DNA of 64,000 bases, from positions 3,908-67,907 of the forward strand of contig NZ_JAPWBR010000010.1 in assembly GCF_041433555.1 (NCBI RefSeq). Direction: 5' to 3'. Below the pieces are notes generated by a model. The model did no database searches and was not told where the DNA came from. It saw nothing but the letters and a program-made list of their open reading frames with translations. The position numbers were made by a program, and so were the translations under genes. This stretch comes from Granulicatella sp041433555. Its GTDB lineage: Bacteria; Bacillota; Bacilli; Lactobacillales; Aerococcaceae. Shown one piece after another: positions 1 to 9,187 of this stretch; positions within the stretch are counted from its first letter, which is position 1, and every line of letters starts with the position of its first letter.

Positions 1-230
1 ACTTCAGGTAGCGGCTTAAATTGTGCTACGAAGCTTTGAGTGTCGCCAAAATAAAGATTCTCGCTAGGAACTTCATATAGCTCCTGCATTCTTTTGCTTA
101 AAGAATATGGAAGATTAGTTGAATCTTTTTCATACTTCGTAAGCGTATCTTTGTTTATTTTAAGATATTTGGCGGCTTCTAACAGTGTTAAATTACGATT
201 TACCCGTGCTGCTCGTAAAGAGATCATCAT
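1..230 (-). CDS. Xre-family helix-turn-helix protein, partial (cut by window edge)
   Basis: The minus strand is open from an ATG at 228-230 to base 1 without a stop, giving 76 codons of an incomplete protein. The translation begins MMISLRAARVNRNLTLLEAA and continues through AAKYLKINKDTLTKYEKD. This is the typical pattern of an Xre/Cro DNA-binding domain: an arginine-rich first helix, then the AAxxLxI turn, then a recognition helix ending in YE. A GAAGG ribosome binding site lies just upstream, and a consensus promoter sits at 259-287. The gene is divergent from mnmA. Its C-terminal part and target are outside the window, so it could be a phage-type or a housekeeping regulator. Confidence 0.75.
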   Translation of the reverse strand, partial: MMISLRAARVNRNLTLLEAAKYLKINKDTLTKYEKDSTNLPYSLSKRMQELYEVPSENLYFGDTQSFVAQFKPLPE

Positions 231-258
231 ACACCTTCGCCCCCTTTTTCTCAACTTA

Positions 259-287
259 ATTATAGTGAAAACGCAACCGTTTGTCAA
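259..287 (-). promoter_or_regulatory. Consensus sigma-A promoter of the Xre-family gene
   Basis: Read on the minus strand: TTGACA (282-287), a 17-bp spacer, then TATAAT (259-264). Both hexamers match the vegetative consensus exactly. The predicted start of transcription is about 20 bases before the ATG. Confidence 0.8.
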
Positions 288-447
288 AAACACAATTGGG
301 CAAAAATCCCAGTACTATCGCATTTTCAATGATTTACAAGCAAAAATTTTGAAAAAAATAAAAATAAATTTAAAATTAGGGTAAATTCTGATAACTCGAC
401 CTTCAAATCGACTAGTTCAGGAAATAAATAGAAATGATGGTGAAAGA

Positions 448-1572
448 ATGAGTAACGAAAAAACAAGAGTTGTCGTTGGCATGAGTGGAGGAGTTGACTC
501 CTCTGTAACAGCTTTACTATTAAAAGAAGCTGGATATGATGTCATCGGTATTTTTATGAAAAACTGGGATGATACGGACGAAAATGGCGTTTGTACAGCA
601 ACTGAAGACTACAAGGACGTAGCTGCGGTTGCAGAACAAATTGGAATTCCGTATTATTCAGTAAACTTTGAGAAAGAATATTGGGACCGTGTATTTGAAT
701 ACTTCCTTCGTGAATATCGCCTAGGACGTACACCAAACCCAGATGTGATGTGTAATAAAGAAGTGAAATTCCAAGCTTTCCTAGATTATGCACTGCAATT
801 AGGAGCAGATTATGTGGCGATGGGTCACTATGCACGTGTGGAAAAAGACGAAAATGGAATTGTTCACTTATTAAGAGGGAAAGACAATAATAAAGACCAA
901 ACGTATTTCTTAAGTCAATTGAATCAAAAGCAATTAGAAAAAGCGATGTTCCCAATTGGACACTTAGAGAAAAAAGAAGTGCGTGAGATTGCTGAAAAGT
1001 ATGATCTTGCGACTGCGAAGAAGAAAGATTCTACTGGTGTATGTTTCATCGGAGAACGTAACTTCAATGAATTCTTATCAAACTATTTACCAGCTAAACC
1101 TGGAAAAATGGTGACATTGGATGGTGAAGTAAAAGGCGACCACGCTGGACTCATGTACTACACAATTGGACAACGCCAAGGTCTTGGTATCGGTGGCGGT
1201 GGTAAGACAAATGATCCATGGTTTGTAATCGGAAAAGACTTATCGACAAACACTTTATATGTGGGTCAAGGCTTCCATCATCCAAACCTCTATTCAGACA
1301 GCTTAACAGCGACAGATATTCAATTTACAAATGACCTACCAAAAGAGCAAACATTTGAATGTACGGCTAAATTCAGATACCGTCAACAAGATACTAAAGT
1401 GAAAGTAGTATTAGATGAAAAGGACCCAACGCGTGCAACGGTTATTTTTGATGAACTTGTTCGTGCGATTACACCAGGCCAAGCTGTCGTATTTTATGAC
1501 GGGGAAGAGTGCCTTGGTGGAGGCATCATCGATAAAGCGTATATGAACGGAGAAGAACGTCAATACGTATAA
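448..1572 (+). CDS. mnmA: tRNA-uridine 2-sulfurtransferase MnmA
   Basis: This enzyme thiolates the 2-position of wobble U34 in tRNA-Lys, -Glu and -Gln, using persulfide sulfur and ATP. The 374-residue product is the usual family length. It opens with the PP-loop GMSGGVDSS (residues 11-19). The two catalytic cysteines are visible: Cys102 in PDVMCNKEVKF and Cys199 in GVCFIGERNF. The C-terminal part has the expected GQRQGLGIGG and FRYRQ segments. The ATG at 448 follows GGTGAAAG. A weak TTGAAA/TAAAAT pair near 349-376 may be the promoter. recD2 follows after 25 bases, so the two are probably cotranscribed. Confidence 0.96.
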   Translation: MSNEKTRVVVGMSGGVDSSVTALLLKEAGYDVIGIFMKNWDDTDENGVCTATEDYKDVAAVAEQIGIPYYSVNFEKEYWDRVFEYFLREYRLGRTPNPDVMCNKEVKFQAFLDYALQLGADYVAMGHYARVEKDENGIVHLLRGKDNNKDQTYFLSQLNQKQLEKAMFPIGHLEKKEVREIAEKYDLATAKKKDSTGVCFIGERNFNEFLSNYLPAKPGKMVTLDGEVKGDHAGLMYYTIGQRQGLGIGGGGKTNDPWFVIGKDLSTNTLYVGQGFHHPNLYSDSLTATDIQFTNDLPKEQTFECTAKFRYRQQDTKVKVVLDEKDPTRATVIFDELVRAITPGQAVVFYDGEECLGGGIIDKAYMNGEERQYV

Positions 1573-1597
1573 ATAAAACAAAGAAAGGAGATTCCAA

Positions 1598-4006
1598 ATG
1601 AGTGATACACCTTATATTGTAGGGGAAGTATTAACGACTTTTTTCGAGAATCCGCAAAACTTCTATAAAGTCATGCTCGTTCGCGTTATCGAATCGGATT
1701 GCGTGGATGTGGATGACGAGATTGTTGTGACTGGGATTTTCGGACAAATTCATTCGGATATCTCCTATCGTTTTAATGGGAAAATTGTTTCTCATCCAAA
1801 ATACGGAGAACAATTCCAAGCAGATAATTATCAACAGACGCAACCAACTGGTAAAAGAGGGCTCATTCAATATTTATCGAGCGCTCATTTTCCAGGAATT
1901 GGGGAGAAGACGGCTGAGAAAATTATTGAGAAGTTGGGCGAGGATGCTATGGAGCGTATCTTAAACGACGAGACTGCGCTTGATGGGATTACAGGCCTCA
2001 CGAAAAAGAAAAAAGAAATGATTCGAGAAGTCATTCAGCAAAACCAGGGAACTGAGAAGTTAATGTTTGAACTGACGAATCTTGGATTTACACCTGCGAT
2101 TGCTCAGAAAATTATCGGCATGTATAAAGATAAGGCTAGAGCTGTCTTAGACGAGGATCCTTATGTACTTCTTCAAAGAATTGAAGGACTTGGTTTTAGA
2201 CGAATGGATAGTATTGCCCAGTCCATGGGGATTGATCCAGACGATACTTCAAGACTTAAGGGTGCGCTCTTTGTTGTGACAAGAGATTTCTGCTATCAAA
2301 CAGGAGATACTTACTTGATGGCAGAAGTGTTAATTACGCAAGCACAGCGATTACTCGAGTCATGCCAAAATTACTTAATCGAACCAGATAGACTAGTAGA
2401 TGCATTGAATGAATTAATCCGTGAAGGTGTTGTGTTTTCTGATGAAAATCGTATTGCGATTGCGTCTTTATACTACGCTGAACTTGGCATTAGTAATGCT
2501 CTTTCAAAACGGATTACGGCTTCAAAACTTGAAATTAGTAAAGAAAAAATTGATGAAGCCATTCAACAAACCGAAGAGAAGTTTGAGATTCAATATGATG
2601 CGTCTCAAAAAGAGGCTATTTACCGTATTATGACTGAACCGCTTTTTGTATTAACAGGTGGACCAGGGACTGGGAAGACAACGATTATCAATGCTGTGAT
2701 TGACGTCTACGCGCAACTGAATGAACTTGATAACGATGAAGAGATTGAAGAGGCGATTGTTCTTGCAGCACCAACAGGACGTGCAGCGAAACGGATGAAT
2801 GAGTTGACAGGTTATCCTGCTTCTACGATTCATCGCCTGCTCGGAATTGCGATTGATAGTGTGGATGATAGTTTTGAAGATAAGGAAATTACCGGAGAGT
2901 TCTTGATTATCGATGAGATGTCAATGGTGGATACGTGGTTAATGAACCGCGTGTTTAAAGCGGCGCCTGAAGGATTGAAGATACTACTTGTCGGAGATAG
3001 CAATCAATTGCCTTCTGTTGGTCCTGGACAAGTCTTAACGGATTTACTGGAAACGAATCAAGTACCAGCCATCGAACTGAAGCGAATTCACCGCCAGACA
3101 CAGCAGTCATCGATTGTCGAATTAGCCCATAGCATTAAAGATGGATTCTTGCCAAGGAACTTTATGGAGAAACAAACAGACCGCAGCTTCTTGCCGTGTT
3201 CTACAGAACGATTGGTAACCATTATTGAGCAAGTCGTTGTAGCGGCACTTAAAAAAGGCTATACGAAGAGAGATATTCAAGTTCTGGCTCCGATGTATAA
3301 AGGGGATGCGGGTATTAATGCCATCAATCAGATGATGCAAGAAATCTTAAATCCTAAGATTGGAAATTCTGTGCGCGAAGTGGAATCCTTTGATAAAGTC
3401 TTCCGTGTAGGGGATAAAGTCCTTCAACTAGTGAATTTACCGGAAGAAAATGTCTACAATGGGGATATTGGTGAAATCACAGCGATTCAGTTTGCAAAAG
3501 AAAATGATGACCAAGTGGATAAGATTTTCGTTCTATTTGATCAAACGGAAGTCGAATACCATAGAACTGATTGGCAACAATTGACGCTTGCTTATTGCTG
3601 CTCGATTCATAAGGCACAAGGGTCTGAATTTAAAATGGTTATCTTGCCAATGGTGAATCAGTACTCACGTATGTTGCAAAGAAATCTATTGTATACGGCA
3701 GTTACAAGAAGTCAGCAGTATCTCATTATGTGTGGGGAAGCAGGGGCATTCCAAAAGAGTGCGACAACGATTCCTCCTAAACGTGCGACTTTCTTACAAG
3801 AGTTCTTAACGAATTTCGACATTGAAAAGACAGAAGAAACTCCAGCAATTAAAGAGAATAAAACAGAGTCGTCGCTCGATGATACCGTTCTTTCAGACGA
3901 AGGCAAAGAAATCCAATTAACCATCCAAGCAATTGAAGACGCTCTTATTTCTCCGATGATTGGAATGGACGACTTAACACCATATGATTTTATGACAAGA
4001 AGCTAG
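1598..4006 (+). CDS. recD2: ATP-dependent 5'-3' DNA helicase RecD2
   Basis: This is a superfamily 1B helicase of the RecD2/YrrC type, found in bacteria without RecBCD and linked to DNA repair and replication-fork upkeep. The 802 residues show an N-terminal OB-like region and a helix-hairpin-helix stretch near 98-114 (FPGIGEKTAEKII). Walker A is GGPGTGKTT (354-362), motif Ia APTGRAAKRM (391-400) and Walker B DEMSMVD (439-445). The late helicase motifs are SIHKAQGSEF and YTAVTRSQ. The RBS is AAAGGAGA. An acidic C-terminal tail of about 70 residues follows the motor domain. The stop codon lies inside the downstream terminator stem. Confidence 0.95.
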   Translation: MSDTPYIVGEVLTTFFENPQNFYKVMLVRVIESDCVDVDDEIVVTGIFGQIHSDISYRFNGKIVSHPKYGEQFQADNYQQTQPTGKRGLIQYLSSAHFPGIGEKTAEKIIEKLGEDAMERILNDETALDGITGLTKKKKEMIREVIQQNQGTEKLMFELTNLGFTPAIAQKIIGMYKDKARAVLDEDPYVLLQRIEGLGFRRMDSIAQSMGIDPDDTSRLKGALFVVTRDFCYQTGDTYLMAEVLITQAQRLLESCQNYLIEPDRLVDALNELIREGVVFSDENRIAIASLYYAELGISNALSKRITASKLEISKEKIDEAIQQTEEKFEIQYDASQKEAIYRIMTEPLFVLTGGPGTGKTTIINAVIDVYAQLNELDNDEEIEEAIVLAAPTGRAAKRMNELTGYPASTIHRLLGIAIDSVDDSFEDKEITGEFLIIDEMSMVDTWLMNRVFKAAPEGLKILLVGDSNQLPSVGPGQVLTDLLETNQVPAIELKRIHRQTQQSSIVELAHSIKDGFLPRNFMEKQTDRSFLPCSTERLVTIIEQVVVAALKKGYTKRDIQVLAPMYKGDAGINAINQMMQEILNPKIGNSVREVESFDKVFRVGDKVLQLVNLPEENVYNGDIGEITAIQFAKENDDQVDKIFVLFDQTEVEYHRTDWQQLTLAYCCSIHKAQGSEFKMVILPMVNQYSRMLQRNLLYTAVTRSQQYLIMCGEAGAFQKSATTIPPKRATFLQEFLTNFDIEKTEETPAIKENKTESSLDDTVLSDEGKEIQLTIQAIEDALISPMIGMDDLTPYDFMTRS

Positions 4007-4025
4007 TTATCTAGCTTCTTTTTTT
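3999..4025 (+). terminator. Intrinsic terminator of mnmA-recD2
   Basis: GAAGCTAG (3999-4006), a four-base loop, CTAGCTTC (4011-4018), then a run of seven T. The recD2 stop codon is the last triplet of the left arm. Confidence 0.9.
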
Positions 4026-4048
4026 CGTGTTCTTTTAGCCGGAATTAA

Positions 4049-4078
4049 TTGCCATCTGTCCATGATGTAGGGTAAAAT
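4049..4078 (+). promoter_or_regulatory. Probable promoter of the ACT-HAD-MATE-CPBP operon
   Basis: TTGCCA (4049-4054), an 18-bp spacer and TAAAAT (4073-4078), placed between the recD2 terminator and the next gene. Confidence 0.4.
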
Positions 4079-4110
4079 GGATACAAATGATTATGAAAGA
4101 AGGACAAATG

Positions 4111-4551
4111 ATGAATCGACAAAAACATTTTTTAGTTTCTGAAGATGCTGTTCCTCCTGTATTTGCTAAAGTTTTGCAAGCTAAAGAACTACTTGCAACA
4201 GGACAAGCAAAAGACGTCACTGAAGTAGTGAAGATGGTTGGCATCTCACGCAGTGTTTATTATAAGTATTATCGTAAAGTACAAGGATTTTCTTCTGTAA
4301 ATGCAGGAAGAAAAGCATCTATCAATATCCATATGAAAAATATCAAAGGAACGCTGACAAAGACGCTTGAAGTATTTGCAAATCGTGATATGAACATCCT
4401 AACGATCTTCCAAGGATTAGCGATTCACAGTGTCGCTGTTGTACAAATCATGATTGATATTTCTGAGGCAACGGTAAGTGTAGAAGACGTGATTAAAGAA
4501 ATTAATGCTTTAGATAACATTATTTCTGTGGAGTTACAAAGTATCGAATAA
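4111..4551 (+). CDS. pheB: ACT domain protein of the PheB/UPF0735 family
   Basis: The product resembles the PheB-type regulators often found beside amino-acid genes in Bacilli. An N-terminal segment (about residues 1-55, with VTEVVKMVGISRSVYYKYY) looks like a helix-turn-helix. A C-terminal ACT domain (about 70-146, starting NIHMKNIKGTLTKTL) would bind a small ligand, probably an amino acid. The ATG at 4111 is preferred because AAGGA at 4100-4104 sits six bases ahead. In-frame ATGs at 4087 and 4093 lie before that RBS. At 146 residues it has the usual family length. Its stop overlaps the next start as TAATG. No pheA or hom neighbour is present, so the regulated pathway is unknown. Confidence 0.8.
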   Translation: MNRQKHFLVSEDAVPPVFAKVLQAKELLATGQAKDVTEVVKMVGISRSVYYKYYRKVQGFSSVNAGRKASINIHMKNIKGTLTKTLEVFANRDMNILTIFQGLAIHSVAVVQIMIDISEATVSVEDVIKEINALDNIISVELQSIE

Positions 4552-5273
4552 TGAAACAAGAATTTTTAAATTATTTAACAGAAACCAATATTAAAGTATT
4601 GATTTTCGATAAAGATGGCACATTAACGGATACATCCACGTTATGGTTTGAGCCAACGATTTTAGTTCTTAACGAATTAGTGAATCGTAATGAGATGAAT
4701 CTAACAAATGCAGAACATGACGAGTTGTTTGACCGTCTTGGTATCACTGAAACTGACATCATCGAAAACAGCGTGATTGCTTCAGGTACAGTTCGCGATA
4801 TGCTGGAAGTCTTAAATCATTTCAGGCCAATCGATATCGAAGAAAATTACGACTTTGTAGTGCATTACTTTGCCGACTATATTCTAAGTCATCCAAAGAA
4901 AATCCAAACACTTGGAGATGTAAAGCGTGCACTTTGCGTACTGAAGGAAAAAGGATTTGTGATTGCTTTAGTCACAAACGATTCGAAGTTACCAGCCGAA
5001 GCCGTTTTACAAGTTGCTGGAATTAATGAGTTATTCGACTTCATTGGAACCACCGATGAATTTCCTTCAAAGCCAGCAACGGATTCACTACATGCGATTC
5101 AAAATCGTTTTGGTGTCTCTTTTAACGAGATGATTTATATTGGGGACTCAACAGTAGATGAAGAGTTTGCCAAAAATACTGCTGGGTTTATTGCTGTGAC
5201 AAGCGAACCTAATAATCTAGAAGTTCTTCCTAGTGCAATCTTTAAAGTGAAATCAATTGATGAATTAAGTTAG
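4551..5273 (+). CDS. HAD-superfamily phosphatase, phosphoglycolate-phosphatase-like
   Basis: The 240-residue protein carries the HAD nucleophile motif FDKDGTLTD (Asp20 and Asp22), motif II around LVTND, and motif III/IV IGDSTVDEEFAKNTAG. The large helical cap between them is typical of the Gph/PGMB-like subclass. It would hydrolyse a small phosphorylated metabolite; the substrate cannot be read from sequence. Its ATG overlaps the stop of the ACT-domain gene by one base, so the pair is translationally coupled. The MATE gene follows within ten bases. Confidence 0.8.
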   Translation: MKQEFLNYLTETNIKVLIFDKDGTLTDTSTLWFEPTILVLNELVNRNEMNLTNAEHDELFDRLGITETDIIENSVIASGTVRDMLEVLNHFRPIDIEENYDFVVHYFADYILSHPKKIQTLGDVKRALCVLKEKGFVIALVTNDSKLPAEAVLQVAGINELFDFIGTTDEFPSKPATDSLHAIQNRFGVSFNEMIYIGDSTVDEEFAKNTAGFIAVTSEPNNLEVLPSAIFKVKSIDELS

Positions 5274-5282
5274 GAGGAAATG

Positions 5283-6638
5283 ATGAATAGTACGATACAA
5301 GAAAATCATAAATTCAAAGCGCTACTAACCATTTTAATTCCAGTTTTAATTTATCAAATTGCCAATTATTCGGCTCAATTTATTGATACGGTCATGACTG
5401 GACGATATAACGAAGTCCATCTTGCCGGAGTATCGATTGGTGGGAGCTTGTATGCGCCATTTTTCTCATTATTGACAGGGACGATTTCAGGGCTGGTGCC
5501 GATTGTTGGACAATATTTTGGACAGAAGAAAATGGATAAAATAGAGCAGGTGATGCGTCAATACTTAATCATTGGCGTCGTATTAGCCATTGGACTATTT
5601 GTTTTTGGACTCCTATTTCTTAAACCTGTTTTAGGATTGATGAATTTAGAACAAGAAGTGGAAGCTGTAGCAGTAGGATATTTAACGTTGTTATCCTTAG
5701 GGTTTATTCCATTATTACTCTTTAGTGTCTTAAGATCTTTTGTGGACGCTTTAGGATTAACCAAAGTATCGATGTTGCTCATGGTATTAGTGGTTCCGCT
5801 GAATATGTTCTTTAACTATTCACTGATTTACGGTCAATTTGGCTTCCCTGAAATGGGAGGAGCTGGGGCTGGACTTGGAACCGCACTGGCTTACTGGGGG
5901 TTGCTCGTTGTAGCATTTATAGTGTTTAGAAAACATCCAGTATTAAAAGAATATGATGTTTTAAAATGGAGCGGAATTGATGTCAAAATGTGGAAGGAAC
6001 CATTTAAGATTGGGCTTCCAATTGGTTTGTCGATTTTTGCGGAAGTTGCTGTTTTCGCATTTGTAGGATTACTCATGTCGAAATTTGGGACATCGATTAT
6101 TGCATCCCACCAGGCTGCGATGAACTTTGCAACTGTCGTTTATGCATTCCCAATCAGTATTTCTACTGCGTTAACCATTATTGTTTCTTATGAAGTCGGT
6201 AGAAAAGATATTCGTTCTGCAATGCATTTTGCTTATATTGGAATTGCGACGGCTGTGACACTTGCTGTTGTGACGTTAACATTATTAGCGCTCAATATCC
6301 AATCGGTGGCCGCGCTATATGGAACAGACCCAGACTTTATTCAGTTAACCGTTGTGTTTTTAACTTATAGTCTGTTGTTCCAACTGTTTGATGCAGTGGC
6401 AGCGCCAATTCAAGGAACACTCAGAGGGTTCAAAGATGTTCAAATGCCATTTATCTTATTTTTAATTGGCTATTGGATTATTGGATTGCCAATCGGATTT
6501 ATACTAGATAATGCATTTAATGCTGGTCCATATTCTTATTGGATTGGTTTGATATTGGGATTAATGAGTAGTTGTATCTTCTTAGTTTTCAGATTAAGAA
6601 GAGTGTTTAAAAAATATAAGGAATCACGAGGTGTGTAA
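5283..6638 (+). CDS. MATE family multidrug/sodium antiporter
   Basis: This is an inner-membrane cation-coupled efflux protein with about twelve hydrophobic segments in two similar halves. The N-terminal IANYSAQFIDTVMTGRYNEVHLAG is the family hallmark, with a matching SKFGTSIIASHQAAMNFA at the start of the second half. The start at 5283 is favoured over 5280 because AGGAGG at 5272-5277 then has a five-base spacer. Length (451 residues) is normal. Substrate is unknown; members export cationic drugs or dyes. The stop abuts the next ATG directly. Confidence 0.88.
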   Translation: MNSTIQENHKFKALLTILIPVLIYQIANYSAQFIDTVMTGRYNEVHLAGVSIGGSLYAPFFSLLTGTISGLVPIVGQYFGQKKMDKIEQVMRQYLIIGVVLAIGLFVFGLLFLKPVLGLMNLEQEVEAVAVGYLTLLSLGFIPLLLFSVLRSFVDALGLTKVSMLLMVLVVPLNMFFNYSLIYGQFGFPEMGGAGAGLGTALAYWGLLVVAFIVFRKHPVLKEYDVLKWSGIDVKMWKEPFKIGLPIGLSIFAEVAVFAFVGLLMSKFGTSIIASHQAAMNFATVVYAFPISISTALTIIVSYEVGRKDIRSAMHFAYIGIATAVTLAVVTLTLLALNIQSVAALYGTDPDFIQLTVVFLTYSLLFQLFDAVAAPIQGTLRGFKDVQMPFILFLIGYWIIGLPIGFILDNAFNAGPYSYWIGLILGLMSSCIFLVFRLRRVFKKYKESRGV

Positions 6639-7652
6639 ATGTTTGAATCATACAAAGAAGAAGTAACATTTAATGAAGAAAGAGGGTCTGAAGATTTCGA
6701 CCCACAAAATGAATTTTATCAAGAAGATATGGAAGAATTGTTTAAAAAGGACATTACTTCTATCGGAAGAAGATTAATTGTTTATATGTTAGTTTTCTTC
6801 TTCTTCGCAGCTGCTGGTCAACAAGGGGCGGCCCAAAATGCAGTTGACACTGAAGATTTTTACGGAATTTGGGGAGTAGGCCTATTTATTGCGGCTTCTC
6901 TAAGTTTACTTGTTTGGTCTCTTTCAAAAAAATTTCCAATGAAACGTATTTATGAGCACGTTGCTCCAAGAAAAATGAATATACAGTCGTTTGCAATGTT
7001 ATCTGCGAGCTTATTTGGAATTCGCTTTATCTCAAAACTCTTATTAACAGGTCTTGAAAAATTGTTATTGGAAATGGGCATTCCAGCAACTCTTGTAGCA
7101 AATACAAGTGAAGAGTTAACGTCTAGTATCATTTTTGTACTGTATTTAGGAGTCATGGCTCCTGTTGTAGAAGAATTTATTTTTAGAGGGTTCATTGGAT
7201 ATCGTCTTGAGCGTTACGGGAAAGTATTTACGATTCTATTCACGGCTCTTATTTTCTCACTATTCCATGCCAACATTACACAAGAAGTCTTCACATTTAT
7301 GGCGGGTATTGTTTTTGCTTATGTTGCTATTGAATACGGCTTCCAATGGGCAGTAGTCGTCCATATGATGAATAACTTCATATTTGCAGTTGTGCTCGAT
7401 ATCTATCTTGCACAAATGATAGATTTTGGCAATTTTTCTCTCGTTCAACTACTAGATTTAATTGGCTTTGTTGTGTTAGTATTTGTGATTATTTTGAAAT
7501 GGAAAGATATTAAGGAATATTTGGATGTGAATCGTGGTTTCCATGGAATTGCACAAATCACGTTTAGTCGAGTAACGATTATCTTATACATTATTTATCT
7601 TGTATATCGTACTTTTTTACCATACTTCGCACCATACTTATTTTTTAGATAG
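6639..7652 (+). CDS. CPBP family intramembrane glutamic protease
   Basis: This is a membrane-embedded Abi/CAAX-protease-like protein of 337 residues. A hydrophilic acidic N-terminus of about 40 residues precedes several transmembrane segments. The family active-site motifs are present: EE at 178-179 with Arg183 in VEEFIFRGF, His210 in FSLFHANI, and a later HMMNNF. Such proteins cleave within membranes or act in bacteriocin self-immunity; nothing here fixes the substrate. The ATG follows the MATE stop with no gap, using GAGGTG inside the MATE end as RBS. Confidence 0.88.
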   Translation: MFESYKEEVTFNEERGSEDFDPQNEFYQEDMEELFKKDITSIGRRLIVYMLVFFFFAAAGQQGAAQNAVDTEDFYGIWGVGLFIAASLSLLVWSLSKKFPMKRIYEHVAPRKMNIQSFAMLSASLFGIRFISKLLLTGLEKLLLEMGIPATLVANTSEELTSSIIFVLYLGVMAPVVEEFIFRGFIGYRLERYGKVFTILFTALIFSLFHANITQEVFTFMAGIVFAYVAIEYGFQWAVVVHMMNNFIFAVVLDIYLAQMIDFGNFSLVQLLDLIGFVVLVFVIILKWKDIKEYLDVNRGFHGIAQITFSRVTIILYIIYLVYRTFLPYFAPYLFFR

Positions 7653-7663
7653 GAGGAGCTTCT

Positions 7664-7897
7664 TTGAATACTATTTATTTAGAAGATAGCGTCTATACAA
7701 CAATCACTGAGCATCCAGAAGTAAAGGATTTACTCGTTGAAATTGGCTTTAAACCACTTAATCAACCGCAGATGGTTCATACTGTTGGACGTATTACGAA
7801 TATGATTAAAGGTTCTAAAATTGCAAAAGTTCCTTTAGAAACCATTGTTGAAACATTAGAGATGAATGGATACATCGTTAAAGAAAGCAGGGATTAG
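7664..7897 (+). CDS. DUF1858 domain protein
   Basis: A 77-residue protein of the DUF1858 family, recognised by the pattern around HPEVKDLLVEIGFKPLNQPQMVHTVG. It starts at TTG 7664; AGGAGGAG at 7651-7658 lies at good spacing and no ATG is available. DUF1858 domains occur alone or fused to DUF438/hemerythrin proteins. Here the gene lies immediately before such a protein, with its stop touching the next ATG. A joint role is inferred; the biochemical function is not known. Confidence 0.82.
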   Translation: MNTIYLEDSVYTTITEHPEVKDLLVEIGFKPLNQPQMVHTVGRITNMIKGSKIAKVPLETIVETLEMNGYIVKESRD

Positions 7898-9115
7898 ATG
7901 GCTAAAGAAGATTACACGATGGAAGAGCGTCAGGAGATTTTAAAAGACTTGATGCTGCGCCTTCATGCAGGAGAAGATAAAGAAGTCATTCAAAAAGAAT
8001 TCAATGCAGCCTTTGATGAAATCACTCCTTATGAAATCCAGTTAATGGAGAGAAACTTAATGAGTGAAGGGATTACTTTTGCTGAAATTATGAGCCTCTG
8101 TAATGTCCATGCAAACTTGATGGGGTCTAAAGTCAATACGGAAACAACGGTTGCTGATTTCGAACAACCGGGACATCCAGTACATGTCATGAAGATGGAA
8201 AATTTAGCGATTCGAGGCGCATTAGACCGTGTGGAACGGTTGCTGAAGAATTATTTAGAGACGAAGGATGAAACAATTAAAAAGGGTTTGAATCGCCAAA
8301 TTTCGTTGCTTGGTCAATTTGATAATCACTTTCAAAGAAAAGAATATGCCATGTTTCCGATTATGGAGAAAAAGGGCATTACCGCACCTCCTAAGGTAAT
8401 GTGGGGTGTTGATGACCAAATTCGTGAATTGTATAAGGATTTCAAGACGGCACTAGAAAATGAACAAGCTAATGTGTTAGAAGAGTTTGAAGTGGTCCGT
8501 GATGAATTACTAGAGATGATTCAAAAGGAAGAGAATATTCTGATTCCGATGGTGGAACAAGTTTTCCATGTAGATGATTGGGAAACAATTGCTACGCAGT
8601 CCCCAGAATATGGATACTGTATTGTAAAACCTGAAAAAGAGTGGGCGGTCAAAAAAGACTTCGCCCCTGTGAAGACAAAAGTCGAGGTTGAAGAAGAAGG
8701 AGATATTCCTTTATCGACTGGGTCGCTTTCATTGAAGCAGCTCAATCTGATTTTGAATTTATTACCGATGGAATTGTCGTTTGTAGATCACAATAATATT
8801 GTGAAATATTACAACGAAGGAAATGGTGAAGAGAAAATCTTTAAACGCACACCAAGCGCAATAGGCCGTGACGTGATTTTATGTCATCCGCCTAAAGTAC
8901 ATGAAACGGTTCAAACCATTTTTGAACAATTAAAGTCAAAACAAAAAGAAAAAGAAGAAATGTGGTTTAAGAAAGACGGCATGATGGTGCATGTGACGTA
9001 TCACGCTGTTTGGGATGAAGAAGATAACTATGTTGGGTGTCTTGAATACGTTCAAAACATCCAATCGTTAGTGGATCATTTTAATCAAGCAGATGTGAAG
9101 CGAACTCTTTCTTAA
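7898..9115 (+). CDS. DUF438 / hemerythrin / PAS domain protein
   Basis: The 405-residue protein has three parts. An N-terminal DUF438 region covers roughly residues 1-85. A four-helix hemerythrin-like region covers roughly 85-220, with HPVHVMKMEN, DNHFQRKEYAMFPIMEK and ILIPMVEQVF. A C-terminal PAS-like domain covers roughly 275-400, with LPMELSFVDHNNIVKYYNEG. The hemerythrin part could bind a di-iron centre and the PAS part could sense redox state or a ligand, but no output domain is visible. It follows the DUF1858 gene without a gap and ends the operon that began at the ACT-domain gene. It may be an oxygen, nitric oxide or iron-stress responder; that is inference from domain type. Confidence 0.82.
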   Translation: MAKEDYTMEERQEILKDLMLRLHAGEDKEVIQKEFNAAFDEITPYEIQLMERNLMSEGITFAEIMSLCNVHANLMGSKVNTETTVADFEQPGHPVHVMKMENLAIRGALDRVERLLKNYLETKDETIKKGLNRQISLLGQFDNHFQRKEYAMFPIMEKKGITAPPKVMWGVDDQIRELYKDFKTALENEQANVLEEFEVVRDELLEMIQKEENILIPMVEQVFHVDDWETIATQSPEYGYCIVKPEKEWAVKKDFAPVKTKVEVEEEGDIPLSTGSLSLKQLNLILNLLPMELSFVDHNNIVKYYNEGNGEEKIFKRTPSAIGRDVILCHPPKVHETVQTIFEQLKSKQKEKEEMWFKKDGMMVHVTYHAVWDEEDNYVGCLEYVQNIQSLVDHFNQADVKRTLS

Positions 9116-9187
9116 TGACTTTTAATATGTTACAATGCACGTGGATACATTCCACATTACACTTAACTTTAAAGGAGTTATTGACTT

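Noticed and set aside
94..384. Plus-strand frame of 96 codons opposite the Xre-like gene
   Set aside because: It overlaps a convincing minus-strand HTH gene with consensus promoter, has no RBS and has a low-complexity end.
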